64,000 bases of DNA from RYN-230 sp963718305 (lineage in GTDB: Bacteria; Actinomycetota; Actinomycetes; Streptosporangiales; Streptosporangiaceae), in assembly GCA_963718305.1 (NCBI GenBank), contig CAVQZG010000005.1, positions 62,001-126,000 of the forward strand, written 5' to 3'. The notes below the pieces were generated by a model. That model was not told where the DNA came from and did no database searches. It worked only from the letters and a program-made list of their open reading frames with translations. Below are positions 1 through 7,571 of this stretch, piece after piece; the stretch's first letter is position 1, and the number at the start of each line of letters is the position of its first letter. A program made the position numbers and the translations under genes.

Positions 1-131
1 GTCACCCCGGCCAGGCCCCGCTCCAGCGCAGCCAGGACCCAGCGGGGGGCATGCTTACCCGGGAACGGGGGGATGAGGATCGCATCCGCCATCCGCTCCA
101 GGACCGGGTCGGCGGAGACACCCGCGCTCAT
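1..131 (-). CDS. GH3-family glycoside hydrolase, N-terminus only
   Basis: Only the first 43 codons lie in the window; the gene runs off the left edge. The ATG at 131 is preceded by GGGAG six bases upstream. The residues read ADPVLERMADAILIPPFPG and then WVLAALERGLAGV, which resembles the start of the GH3 beta-N-acetylglucosaminidase catalytic domain. It is the last visible gene of the sugar-import operon, in the order binding protein, permease, permease, GH3. That order matches the chitobiose/GlcNAc das cluster of Streptomyces (dasA-dasB-dasC-dasD), so a role in splitting an imported amino-sugar oligosaccharide is inferred. The specificity is not shown by this fragment. Confidence 0.6.
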   Translation of the reverse strand, partial: MSAGVSADPVLERMADAILIPPFPGKHAPRWVLAALERGLAGV

Positions 132-143
132 GCTTTGCTCCCT

Positions 144-219
144 GTGCGCGGGGAGACGGTGCGCGGGGAGACTGTGCGCCGGGGGACTGTGCGCGGGGGG
201 ACTGTGCGCCCGGGGGACC
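144..219. repeat. Five 15-bp tandem repeats between permease and GH3 gene
   Basis: Five direct copies of a unit like GTGCGCGGGGAGACT lie end to end; the last is 16 bp. They fill most of the gap between the permease stop (226) and the GH3 start codon (131), and leave the GH3 ribosome binding site outside the array. Unit length equals that of the in-frame repeats elsewhere in the window although this copy is not coding. Confidence 0.85.
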
Positions 220-225
220 GTGCGG

Positions 226-1128
226 TCATCCCTTCACCGCCCCGGCGACCAGGCCCGCGGTCATCCGCCGCTGGACGATGAGGAAGAACACCACCACGGG
301 GATGGTGTACAGGGTGGAAGCGGCCATGATCGGTCCCCACTCGGCGCCGCCGCGGGTGAAAAAGAACGTCACGTAGATCGGCAGCGTGTAGTCGGAGTGC
401 GCCTGGCCCAGGAAGGTCAGGGCCACGATGAACTCGTTGTAGGCGGTGATGAACGAGAAGATGCTGGTCGCCACCAGCCCCGGGGCGACCAGCGGGAACA
501 GGATGCGCCAGAAGATCCGCAGGCTCCCGGCCCCGTCCACCGCGGCCGCCTCCTCCAGCTCCCGGGGCACGGTGGCCACGAAGTTGCGCAGCATCCAGAT
601 CGACACCGGCAGCGCCTGCGCGGCATACACCAGCACCAGGCCCGGCAGGCTCTGCAGCAGGTTCAGCCGGTTGAAGTCCAGGAACAGCGCGATGATCAGG
701 GCCTGACCCGGGATCATCTGCACGATCAGCAGCATGACCAGGTACGACGCCCGGAACCGGAACCGGAACCGGGCCACCGCGATCGAGGCGAGCAGCGAGA
801 TACCCGAGGCCAGCACCACGGTGGACATCGTGACCAGGAGGCTGTTGCGGAAGAACAGCCAGACCGAGCCGATCCCGGACGCCTGGCCGCTCATGACGGC
901 CGAGAAGTTGCCCAGCGTCGGGTGGGACGGCAGCAGCCGCGGGGTCAGCGAGTAGATCTCCTGGGAGGGCTTGAACGCGGTGGAGACCATCCAGAAGATC
1001 GGGAACAGGGTGATCAGGGCGACGAGCACGCCGAGGGCATTCAGGCCGAACCGCTTCGACTTCCTGGCGGTCCTCGCCCGCGTCCGGGCGTTAGGGAAAG
1101 AAATACGGCCCGGTGTCGTGAGTGCCAT
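226..1128 (-). CDS. Carbohydrate ABC transporter permease (MalG/DasC type)
   Basis: This 300-residue inner-membrane subunit belongs to a sugar importer of the CUT1 class. After a basic N-terminus it has about six transmembrane segments, the first near residues 30-50 (VLVALITLFPIFWMV). The cytoplasmic EAA loop that docks the ATPase is present as EEAAAVDGAGSLRIFWRILF near residue 200. The ATG at 1128 overlaps the stop of the upstream permease by one base (TGATG), so the two are translationally coupled. No ATPase gene is nearby. In actinomycetes such importers usually share the multitask ATPase MsiK encoded elsewhere, which is inferred here. The substrate is probably an oligosaccharide or amino sugar, judged from the GH3 gene downstream. 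Confidence 0.92.
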   Translation of the reverse strand: MALTTPGRISFPNARTRARTARKSKRFGLNALGVLVALITLFPIFWMVSTAFKPSQEIYSLTPRLLPSHPTLGNFSAVMSGQASGIGSVWLFFRNSLLVTMSTVVLASGISLLASIAVARFRFRFRASYLVMLLIVQMIPGQALIIALFLDFNRLNLLQSLPGLVLVYAAQALPVSIWMLRNFVATVPRELEEAAAVDGAGSLRIFWRILFPLVAPGLVATSIFSFITAYNEFIVALTFLGQAHSDYTLPIYVTFFFTRGGAEWGPIMAASTLYTIPVVVFFLIVQRRMTAGLVAGAVKG

Positions 1129-2141
1129 CAGGTCAGGGCCCCCTGCCGGACGGAGGCCCGCACGTAGCCGACCGTGATGATGAGCAGGATGACGGTGAGG
1201 ATCAGCGCCAGCGCACCGCCCAGGCCGTAGCTGGGCGGGAACGTGAACGCCTTGTCGTACAGGTAGAGCGACAGGTTGTACTCGTCGCGGTTACCGAGCC
1301 CGCCGGTCAGCAGGTAGGTCTGGGTGAACACGTTGAAGTCCCAGATCACCGACAGCAGCAGCAGCACCAGGAAGATCGGTTTCAGCAGCGGGAAGGTGAT
1401 CCGCCAGAAGCCGTGCCAGGCTCCGGCGCCGTCCACCCGCGCGGCCTCCAGCAGCTCGGCGGGCACGGTGTTGAGCCCGGCCAGCACGGACACCGCGATG
1501 AACGGGAAGCCCTGCCACACCACCAGCACGACGGCCACCGCGTAAGCGGGCAGCGCGCCGCTGGTGGTCCAGTTGAAGCCGGCCCAGTCGGTGCTGCCCA
1601 CCAGCCAGTGCGGCATCCGGGCCAGGCTCCAGTCCACCAGCCCCCCGTCCGGGTTGAACAGCCAGTAGAACAGCACGCTGGCCGAGACCGGGGGAGTGGC
1701 CCAGGCCAGCAGCGCCGCCGTGCCCACGATGGCGGACATCACCCGGCCCAGCTGGTGCAGCAGCAGCCCGACCAGCGTGCCGGCCAGCAGGCTCAGCGTG
1801 ACCGCGGCCACGGCGAACAGCACCGTGATCCGCAGCGCCAGCCAGAATTCCGGGTCCGCGAAGGTGGAGGTGAAGTTGGCCAGCCCGGTCCACTGGACCG
1901 GCGCGGCCCCGTCCGTCTGCGGCAGCCCGTAGTTCTGGAACGAGTACAGCGTCACCTGCACCACCGGCCAGACCAGCACCAGGGCGATCGCGACGATGGA
2001 CGGGAGCAGCAGCAGGTACGGCGCCAGCCGGTAGCGGCGGACCAGCGCCCGGAATCGTGCCCCCGGGGGCCGGCCGGACCGGGCCGGGCGGGCGGCGGCC
2101 CGCTCGCGGGCCGCGGACTGCGGGGTGACGGTATCCACCAT
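1128..2141 (-). CDS. Carbohydrate ABC transporter permease (MalF/DasB type)
   Basis: This is the partner permease of the importer, 337 residues from the ATG at 2141, with GAGGAG about 12 bases upstream. A GTG at 2162 would add seven residues but would place that Shine-Dalgarno inside the gene. An Arg-rich cytoplasmic start is followed by TM1 (APYLLLLPSIVAIALVLVWP) and about five more segments. The EAA loop EAARVDGAGAWHGFWRITFP sits in the second half. The gene lies between the binding-protein gene (83-base gap) and the second permease (one-base overlap). The family is clear; the substrate is not readable from the sequence. Confidence 0.92.
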   Translation of the reverse strand: MVDTVTPQSAARERAAARPARSGRPPGARFRALVRRYRLAPYLLLLPSIVAIALVLVWPVVQVTLYSFQNYGLPQTDGAAPVQWTGLANFTSTFADPEFWLALRITVLFAVAAVTLSLLAGTLVGLLLHQLGRVMSAIVGTAALLAWATPPVSASVLFYWLFNPDGGLVDWSLARMPHWLVGSTDWAGFNWTTSGALPAYAVAVVLVVWQGFPFIAVSVLAGLNTVPAELLEAARVDGAGAWHGFWRITFPLLKPIFLVLLLLSVIWDFNVFTQTYLLTGGLGNRDEYNLSLYLYDKAFTFPPSYGLGGALALILTVILLIITVGYVRASVRQGALT

Positions 2142-2224
2142 GAGTATCGGCACTCTCCTCACGCGAGGTCCCGGCCGGCGGCCACGGGGGGGTGATGGCC
2201 GCCGGCCGGGACAACCCGGGGTGC

Positions 2225-3574
2225 TCAGCCGGTCTCGGACCCGGTGTTGAGCACGTTCTGCAGTTCCGTGTTGGCCTTGTTCACGGTGGCGCTGAAGTTC
2301 GCGCCCTGCATCAGCGACTTCATCATGGTCGGGATGATCGCGTCCGTGGCGTCCGCGGTGGCCCAGTTCTTGGAGTTGAGCGGGGCGATCTGGGTGTACG
2401 CGGCGGCCTTGGCGAAGCCCGCCATCACCGGGTTGCTGGCGTAGGCGCCGCCCTTGAGTTTCGCGGTGAACTGCGGGAAGAAGCCCGCGGCGTTCGCGAA
2501 CGTGGTGGAGTTGGCGGGACTGTCCATCAGTGAGACGAGATCCCAGTCGGCCTGGGAGTACTTGCTCTTGACCCAGACGCCGAGGTCGGACCCGCCGGAG
2601 AAGGCCGGGGCCGGGTTCGGCCCGTTCTCACTCGGGATCGGGAACGAGGCCCAGTCCGCCTCGTACTTCTTGCTGACCGCGGTCAGCTCGGCTTGCGCCC
2701 ACGGGCCGTCGATGTACATGTCCAGCTTGCCCAGCGCGAAGTCCTCGTTCGACCCGCCCGAGGTCGCCCCGGGAGCGCCCAGTTCCGTCTGGCCGACGTA
2801 CTTCGACGGGGAGACGTGCTGGCTCAGGTACAGGTCGGTGTAGAACTTGATGCCCGCCTCGGACTGCGGGGTGTTCAGCGTGGCGGTCCACTTGCCGCCG
2901 CTCTGGGTGGCCACCTGGCCGCCCGCGCCCCAGATGAAGCTGACGATCGCGTTGGTGTAGTTGCTGGGCGCGCCGAGGCCGAAGGTGCCGGGGTACTTCT
3001 TCTGCAGCGCCTTGGCGTCGGCGACCAGCTGGGCCCAGGTAGCAGGCGCCGAGGTGATCCCGGCCTTGGCGAACTCGTCCTTGCGGTACCAGATGCCGCG
3101 GACGCCGCCGAACCACGGCACCGCGTAGGTCTGCCCGTTGACGACGTCGTTGGCCATGTTGCCGGGGATGATCCCGGACCCGTAGGACCAGGCCTTCACC
3201 TCGGTGCTGATGTTGGCCAGCGCGCCCTGCGAGGCGATACCGGGGGTGTCGGTGTTGCCCAGCTCGGTGATGTCCGGGCCGCCCTTGCCGCTGGTCAGGG
3301 CGTTGGTCCAGTCGGTGACCCGGTTCCCCCAGGGGATCCAGTCCACGACCACCTTGGTCTTGGCGTACTGCGGGTACTTCTGGTGGAACTGGGCCACGAC
3401 CCCGTTCATCCAGGTGACCTGGGACGGCACGGATGAACCCATCCGCCAGACGACCAGCTTCGCGGGCGCTCCGGACGACGACGAGTTACTGCCGCTGCTC
3501 GAGCCACAGCCCGCCGCGGCCCCGGCCAGCAGGGCTGCCGCACCGAACGCGGCCGCCGATCTAGTGAATTTCAC
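2225..3574 (-). CDS. Extracellular sugar-binding lipoprotein (SBP family 1, DasA-like)
   Basis: This is the 449-residue solute-binding protein of the importer and the first gene of the operon. The GTG start at 3574 has GGGAG upstream. The N-terminus is a lipoprotein signal: hydrophobic residues 7-22 end in GAAAGC, so Cys23 would be acylated and anchor the protein outside the membrane. A Ser/Gly/Asn linker follows and then the SBP fold, starting LVVWRMGSSV, with the typical WYRKDEFAKAGI motif of family-1 sugar binders near residue 165. A DasA-like role in binding N-acetylglucosamine oligomers is suggested by the operon order and the GH3 neighbour. Other sugars remain possible. Confidence 0.92.
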   Translation of the reverse strand: MKFTRSAAAFGAAALLAGAAAGCGSSSGSNSSSSGAPAKLVVWRMGSSVPSQVTWMNGVVAQFHQKYPQYAKTKVVVDWIPWGNRVTDWTNALTSGKGGPDITELGNTDTPGIASQGALANISTEVKAWSYGSGIIPGNMANDVVNGQTYAVPWFGGVRGIWYRKDEFAKAGITSAPATWAQLVADAKALQKKYPGTFGLGAPSNYTNAIVSFIWGAGGQVATQSGGKWTATLNTPQSEAGIKFYTDLYLSQHVSPSKYVGQTELGAPGATSGGSNEDFALGKLDMYIDGPWAQAELTAVSKKYEADWASFPIPSENGPNPAPAFSGGSDLGVWVKSKYSQADWDLVSLMDSPANSTTFANAAGFFPQFTAKLKGGAYASNPVMAGFAKAAAYTQIAPLNSKNWATADATDAIIPTMMKSLMQGANFSATVNKANTELQNVLNTGSETG

Positions 3575-3947
3575 TGGGGGATCTCCCTTCCCGGCTTGAT
3601 CCTTGGCACTTCACGCAATTCCTCGCGGCCCCAGGGCACTCTGGTGCCGTTGGCCGTCTAGGCTGTCGCTGCCTGCCTAATCAGTCAGCAACTGCCTGGT
3701 CGGCCCCTGGCGGTCACGTCGCTGGGCTGACCGACCGGCCCTGGCCTTGACTAACACTGTGGGGATTCTGGGGGAAAACTAACAGTAAAGTTTCCTATTA
3801 GATAGACCCTGTTGCCAGATTGAGACAGAATTCAGCCAGGTGTCCCGTCCGTCCGCCGCTGGCGGCCCGGCCGTGACCCTGGCTGGCCGGCCCCTCGCCG
3901 TTTGCGAGCAGGTGCTGGGGGGGGACGTCATGCGACGGAGGGAAGGC
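3575..3947. promoter_or_regulatory. Divergent control region of sugar operon and ROK regulator
   Basis: This 373-base gap separates the divergent importer operon and ROK regulator. Its only AT-rich part, about 3745-3835, holds the 23-bp palindrome listed separately. A TTGACT hexamer lies at 3747-3752 on the + strand without a convincing -10 partner. The 3' part (3840-3947) is open in frame with the regulator, from a GTG at 3840, but I treat it as leader because the best ribosome binding site is later. Confidence 0.6.
3779..3801. promoter_or_regulatory. 23-bp palindromic operator, probable ROK repressor site
   Basis: The left arm CTAACAGTAAA and right arm TTTCCTATTAG flank a central G. Nine of eleven positions are complementary. 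It is the most AT-rich element of the gap between the binding-protein gene and the ROK regulator, so one site could control both. The AGTAAAGTTTCCTA core resembles operators described for actinobacterial ROK repressors, recalled from general knowledge rather than looked up. Confidence 0.65.
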
Positions 3948-5132
3948 ATGGAACAACGGCCTGGGACACCCCGGCTGCTGCGGGAGCTCAACGACCGGGC
4001 CGCCCTGGAGCTGCTGCTCGCCGGCGGCCCCATGACCAGGGCCCAGGTGGGCGAGCGGACCGGGCTGTCCAAAGTGACCGCGTCGCAGCTGCTATCCCGG
4101 CTGGAGGAACGTGGCCTGGTCAGCACCGTGGGAGAGCAGGCGGGCGGCCGCGGGCCGAACGCGGCGCTCTACGCGGTCGTGCCCTCCAGCGCGTATGTGG
4201 TCGGGCTGCACGTCGAGCACGACGAGGTCAGCGCCGGGGTGGCGGACATCACCGGTGAGGTGGTCACCCAGGTCACCGTGGACCCGAATGGCGCGGCCAA
4301 CCCGGTTGAGCTGGTCCGCGGCGCCGTGGCCACCGCCTGCCTGTCCGCGGGAGTGCAGATGTCACAGCTGAGCGCCCTGGTCATCGGCACTCCCGGCGTG
4401 CTGGATCCGAGCACCGGGGATCCGCGGCTGGCCGTGAACCTGCCTGCCTGGCATGAAGGGGTGCTGGAGGCGCTGCGCAGCGACCTGCGCCAGCCGGTGA
4501 CGATCGAGAACGACGTCAACCTGGCGGCCATGGCCGAGCGCGCGGTGGGCGTCGCGCAGCACGCCGATGACTTCGTGCTGATGTGGATCGGCGTGGGCCT
4601 CGGGCTCGCCACCATCATCGGCGGGCGGCTGCACCGCGGGGTGGCGGGCGCGGCGGGCGAGATCGGCTACCTGCCGGTCCCCGGGGTGCCGCTGCCGCAG
4701 GACGTCAGCCATCCGGCCACCGGCGCCTTCCAGTCCCTGGTGGGCGCCCAGGCGGTGCGGCCGCTGGCGGAGAGCTATGGGTTCCCCGCGTCCACGGCCG
4801 CGGCCGCCGTGCAGGCCGCGGTCGCCGCAGCCGCGGCCGGTGACCAGCGCGGCCGCGGCCTGCTCGACGAACTGGCCGGGCGGGTGGCCACCGGCGCGGC
4901 CGCGGTCAGCGTGGTACTCGACCCGGGCCTGGTCGTGCTCGGCGGCGAGGTGGGGCTGGCCGGCGGGACCGCCCTGGCCGACCGGGTGGCCGCGGAGGTG
5001 GGCCGGATCTGCCCGGCCCACCCCCAGGTGGTGCCCACCGGGGTGACCGGCCAGCCGGTGCTGCGCGGGGCCATCCTGGCCGCGGTGGAGCAGGCCCGAG
5101 GCGAGCTGCTCGCCTCCGTGGCCGGACCGTGA
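3948..5132 (+). CDS. ROK-family transcriptional regulator
   Basis: This is a likely sugar-responsive repressor of the divergent importer. The ATG at 3948 is chosen because GGAGGG lies five bases upstream (394 residues); a GTG at 3840 would give 430. Residues of about 10-70 form a winged helix: a leucine-rich first helix, then MTRAQVGERTGLSKVTASQL and LLSRLEERGLV. The ROK sugar-kinase-like domain follows, with ENDVNLAAMAERAVG and the ROK signature RGVAGAAGEIGYLPV. The zinc-binding CxCGxxGC motif of classical ROK proteins is absent; the equivalent stretch VPLPQDVSHPATG has no cysteine. No ATP-dependent kinase role is inferred because an N-terminal HTH is present. Confidence 0.88.
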   Translation: MEQRPGTPRLLRELNDRAALELLLAGGPMTRAQVGERTGLSKVTASQLLSRLEERGLVSTVGEQAGGRGPNAALYAVVPSSAYVVGLHVEHDEVSAGVADITGEVVTQVTVDPNGAANPVELVRGAVATACLSAGVQMSQLSALVIGTPGVLDPSTGDPRLAVNLPAWHEGVLEALRSDLRQPVTIENDVNLAAMAERAVGVAQHADDFVLMWIGVGLGLATIIGGRLHRGVAGAAGEIGYLPVPGVPLPQDVSHPATGAFQSLVGAQAVRPLAESYGFPASTAAAAVQAAVAAAAAGDQRGRGLLDELAGRVATGAAAVSVVLDPGLVVLGGEVGLAGGTALADRVAAEVGRICPAHPQVVPTGVTGQPVLRGAILAAVEQARGELLASVAGP

Positions 5133-5154
5133 GGACCCCTATGAGGAGGCTTGC

Positions 5155-5550
5155 ATGACCGGATCCCTGGCCATCGCCCATGTGACCCTGACCGTCAGCG
5201 ATCTGGACCGCAGCGTCCCGTGGTACGAGCGGGTCTTCGACACCAAGGTGGTCCTGGCCGAAGACCCCGGTCCGTTCCGGCGCGCGGTCATGCTCATCGG
5301 AGGCCAGACCCTCGTCGGATTCCACCAGTTCCCCGATCCGGCTGACACCCTTCCCTTCAATGAGCGCCGGGTTGGCCTGGACCACCTGGCCTTCGCCTGT
5401 ACTAGCCGAAGTGAACTCGAGGCCTGGCAGGCCCGGCTAGACGGACTCGGTGTCGCCAACGGCGGCGTCGTCGATGCCGCGTACGGTTCGGCGTTGTCTT
5501 TCCGTGATCCGGACAACATCGCGCTGGAATTCTTCGCGCTCCCCTCGTAG
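5155..5550 (+). CDS. VOC (glyoxalase/bleomycin-resistance) family protein
   Basis: This 131-residue single-domain vicinal oxygen chelate protein has AGGAGG seven bases before the ATG. The beta-alpha-beta-beta-beta halves start AIAHVTLTVSDLDRSVPWYE and RVGLDHLAFACTSRSELEAW, and the end reads FRDPDNIALEFFAL. His, His and Glu residues at the usual metal positions can be seen in these segments. It follows the ROK gene by 22 bases and is probably cotranscribed. The substrate is unknown; members act as glyoxalases, dioxygenases or antibiotic-binding proteins. Confidence 0.85.
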   Translation: MTGSLAIAHVTLTVSDLDRSVPWYERVFDTKVVLAEDPGPFRRAVMLIGGQTLVGFHQFPDPADTLPFNERRVGLDHLAFACTSRSELEAWQARLDGLGVANGGVVDAAYGSALSFRDPDNIALEFFALPS

Positions 5551-5844
5551 GGCCGTTTGCGGGTCCCGGTTACTGGTACCGGAGAGCAGCGCCGCTCGGG
5601 GAACCCGGGCCTGGCTGTAGGCCCCGCGGACCGGGATGGCCAGGTATTCCGCAGTTAAATCATTTGCTTTCAGGACTGCCACGGGACACGGTAGACGCGT
5701 AGTCAGATTGGGCCGGGTATGACGGACCGCGCCAGGGACGTGAGAGCTGGTTCGTTAATCGTCATGGTGCGGGGTGTATCAGACCGGCCCCGTCGGGCTC
5801 TATCAATACAGTAAGCCGTATCTGTCAGCGGAGGAGGTGTCGTC

Positions 5845-5946
5845 ATGGCGTTCACACAGGGCCGTTATCAGCCCGACGTTTTGCGTGGTCCGCAGGGGCG
5901 GCAGGCACCGCTGAACGGCATCACCATGGCCGGTACCCGGGGTTAA
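5845..5946 (+). CDS. Small ORF, 33 residues, unknown function
   Basis: A very strong ribosome binding site (GGAGGAGG, seven bases before the ATG) precedes a 33-codon ORF beginning MAFTQGRYQPDVLRGPQG and ending in TAA. I do not recognise a family. The product is Gly/Arg/Gln-rich without a signal peptide or membrane segment. The upstream 294 bases (5551-5844) are comparatively AT-rich near 5750-5820 and may hold its promoter. The nearly ideal Shine-Dalgarno is the main support. It could also be a leader peptide, though nothing with attenuator form follows immediately. Confidence 0.45.
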   Translation: MAFTQGRYQPDVLRGPQGRQAPLNGITMAGTRG

Positions 5947-6360
5947 GGGCCGCCAGCTCATCGCAGGGCCGGACCGCAGCGGCCCGGTGCCGGGGGGCGG
6001 TATCGGAGCGCCGACGGCCGGACGTCTTAGCGGCCGCAGGCCAGCCCGAACGGCTTAGGGATACTGATCAGCTCACCGGATCGGGTGAAACTCGCCCGGC
6101 GCCGGACGCTCAGGTATCCGCTTGGCCGGGATGAGTCCGGCCCCCAGTAGCCGCCTGCACCAAAGCAATCATTTTGCCGTCCGCCATTTTGCTGTCCGCG
6201 CCGTCGTTGCGCTCTTCGCGATGGCCTGTACCTGACCGTGATTATCAGTGCGGACCGCATCCAGCCCGTCCGGGCGCAGGCCCGGGCCCGCATTCTGCCG
6301 GCGTGCCTCAGGCGCGCTGGCCCTCCCATCCATCAACACCACGGAAAGGAGGTGAGTCAC
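5947..6360. other. 414-base gap between two small ORFs
   Basis: I see no convincing gene here. The sequence is mixed in composition, and the last 20 bases carry GGAAAGGAGGTGA, the Shine-Dalgarno of the next small ORF. The open frames crossing it lack ribosome binding sites and read as low-complexity Arg/Ala/Pro. Confidence 0.5.
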
Positions 6361-6558
6361 GTGTATCAGCCTCCATATATAGCCAGCCAGCTCGCAAATG
6401 AGCGACGCCGCGAGCTGCAGGCGCAGGCAGAACGGCAGCACCGGGCGCAAAAGTGCGCTGCGGTAGCCCGGGCATCACGACGGGCCGAGCGGGCCGAGCG
6501 GCGGATGCGTCGTGCCGCCCGTAAAGCCCTGCGGCTGCGCGCAGAACTGGAGCAATGA
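6361..6558 (+). CDS. Small basic coiled-coil protein, actinobacterial conserved hypothetical
   Basis: This 65-residue protein starts at GTG 6361, five bases after AGGAGGTGA, a nearly perfect anti-16S match. The sequence begins MYQPPYIASQLANERRRELQ and continues as an almost uninterrupted Arg/Ala/Glu helix (RRAERAERRMRRAARKALRL) that should form a highly basic coiled coil. Similar short proteins with a YxPxxAxxLAxERxRxL start occur in many actinomycetes; their function is not known to me. Nucleic-acid or membrane-surface binding is a guess from charge alone. A rho-independent terminator follows at 6644, making this a one-gene unit. Confidence 0.7.
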   Translation: MYQPPYIASQLANERRRELQAQAERQHRAQKCAAVARASRRAERAERRMRRAARKALRLRAELEQ

Positions 6559-6643
6559 TGGCGCTACCTCCTAGCCGGCCACGCACGCATGACGTGCACG
6601 GCCAGGTCGGGTCAGCCCCACTGCGGGCACCCGCGGCGCAAGG

Positions 6644-6679
6644 CGCCCCGCCCCCCAGATCACGGAGGCGGGGCGTTTT
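6644..6679 (+). terminator. Rho-independent terminator after the small basic-protein gene
   Basis: CGCCCCGCC (6644-6652) pairs perfectly with GGCGGGGCG (6667-6675) across a 14-base loop and is followed by TTTT. It lies about 85 bases after the stop of the 65-residue ORF and before the Crp/Fnr gene. Confidence 0.8.
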
Positions 6680-6773
6680 GCCGCCGGAATCCAACGCAGT
6701 TCGCTTCATGATCACGGCTAGACTGCGGCCAACGAGATATTGCTTCGCGTTCCTCGATCCGGGGCGGTAGCCG

Positions 6774-7460
6774 GTGGCTGATCAGGACGTGGAAGAAGCC
6801 CTGGTGCGCAGCTTCCTGGGGAGGTTGCCGCCGGAGGTCGTGGCGAAGCTGCGGTCGGAGGGGGAACGCGCCGACTACCCGGCGGGCACCACGATTTACC
6901 GGGCTGGCGCGGACCCGAGGACGGTGCTGGTGGTGCGCGGCCTGATCCGTGTCTACATGACCTCCCCGGAAGGCCGGCAGGTCACCGTCCGGTACGCGCG
7001 GGCCAACGACGTACTGGGGATCGCGGTACTGGTGGGCGGCCCGGCCAACGTGAGTGTCCAGGCCCTGGCGGAGTCAAGCCTGTTTCGCATTAGCTCGCGG
7101 ACACTGACCGCCGCCGCGCGGCGCGATGCCCGGGTCGCCTGGGCGATGGCGGAAGAGCTGAACCGCAGACTCTACGAGACGCTGCAGCAGACGGCGGTCA
7201 ATGCGTTCGGCTCGGTGCGGCAGCGCGTCGCGGTTCATCTCCTGGATCTCGCTTCCGCCCAACTGCATCCGCGTGGCCGGATGGTGGCCCGCGTGTCGCA
7301 ACAGGAGCTTGCGGATGCGGTGGGGTCCGTTCGCGAGGTGGTGGCGCGTGTTCTGCGTGATCTCCGGGTCGCGGGAGTCGTGGCCACGTCATCGGACAGC
7401 GTTCTTATCCTCGACGCGGCGCGGCTGCACAGCGAATCCTGGGACCCAGCTGGCCTGTGA
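6774..7460 (+). CDS. Crp/Fnr-family transcriptional regulator
   Basis: This 228-residue regulator starts at GTG 6774. Residues of about 15-125 form a cyclic-nucleotide-binding-type jelly roll (YPAGTTIYRAGADPRTVLVV, then VRYARANDVLGIAVL). A dimerisation helix follows near 130-150, and a C-terminal HTH_Crp domain near 155-215 has recognition helix MVARVSQQELADAVGSVREV. No N-terminal Cys cluster for an iron-sulfur centre is seen, so it is not an Fnr oxygen sensor of the classical kind. The ligand is unknown. It is upstream of, and could regulate, the MBL/SRPBCC pair 111 bases downstream. Confidence 0.9.
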   Translation: MADQDVEEALVRSFLGRLPPEVVAKLRSEGERADYPAGTTIYRAGADPRTVLVVRGLIRVYMTSPEGRQVTVRYARANDVLGIAVLVGGPANVSVQALAESSLFRISSRTLTAAARRDARVAWAMAEELNRRLYETLQQTAVNAFGSVRQRVAVHLLDLASAQLHPRGRMVARVSQQELADAVGSVREVVARVLRDLRVAGVVATSSDSVLILDAARLHSESWDPAGL

Positions 7461-7571
7461 CTTTGGTTACCGGGCGCCGCTACCGACGTCACTGACAGGC
7501 CGGGCAGGCGGCGGCACGCTGGTTGGGTCAGGCCCGGAACACCGGGCCAGCCGAGAAGAGGGGCCCAGCCG

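Noticed and set aside
226..1167. Long Arg/Gly/Asp/His-rich open frames opposite the permease and other genes
   Set aside because: They are antisense shadows of real genes: low complexity, no ribosome binding sites and no domains.
5551..6360. Possible tRNA or riboswitch in the AT-richer accessory gap
   Set aside because: No T-loop GGTTCGA-type box or cloverleaf pairing and no known riboswitch core could be found.
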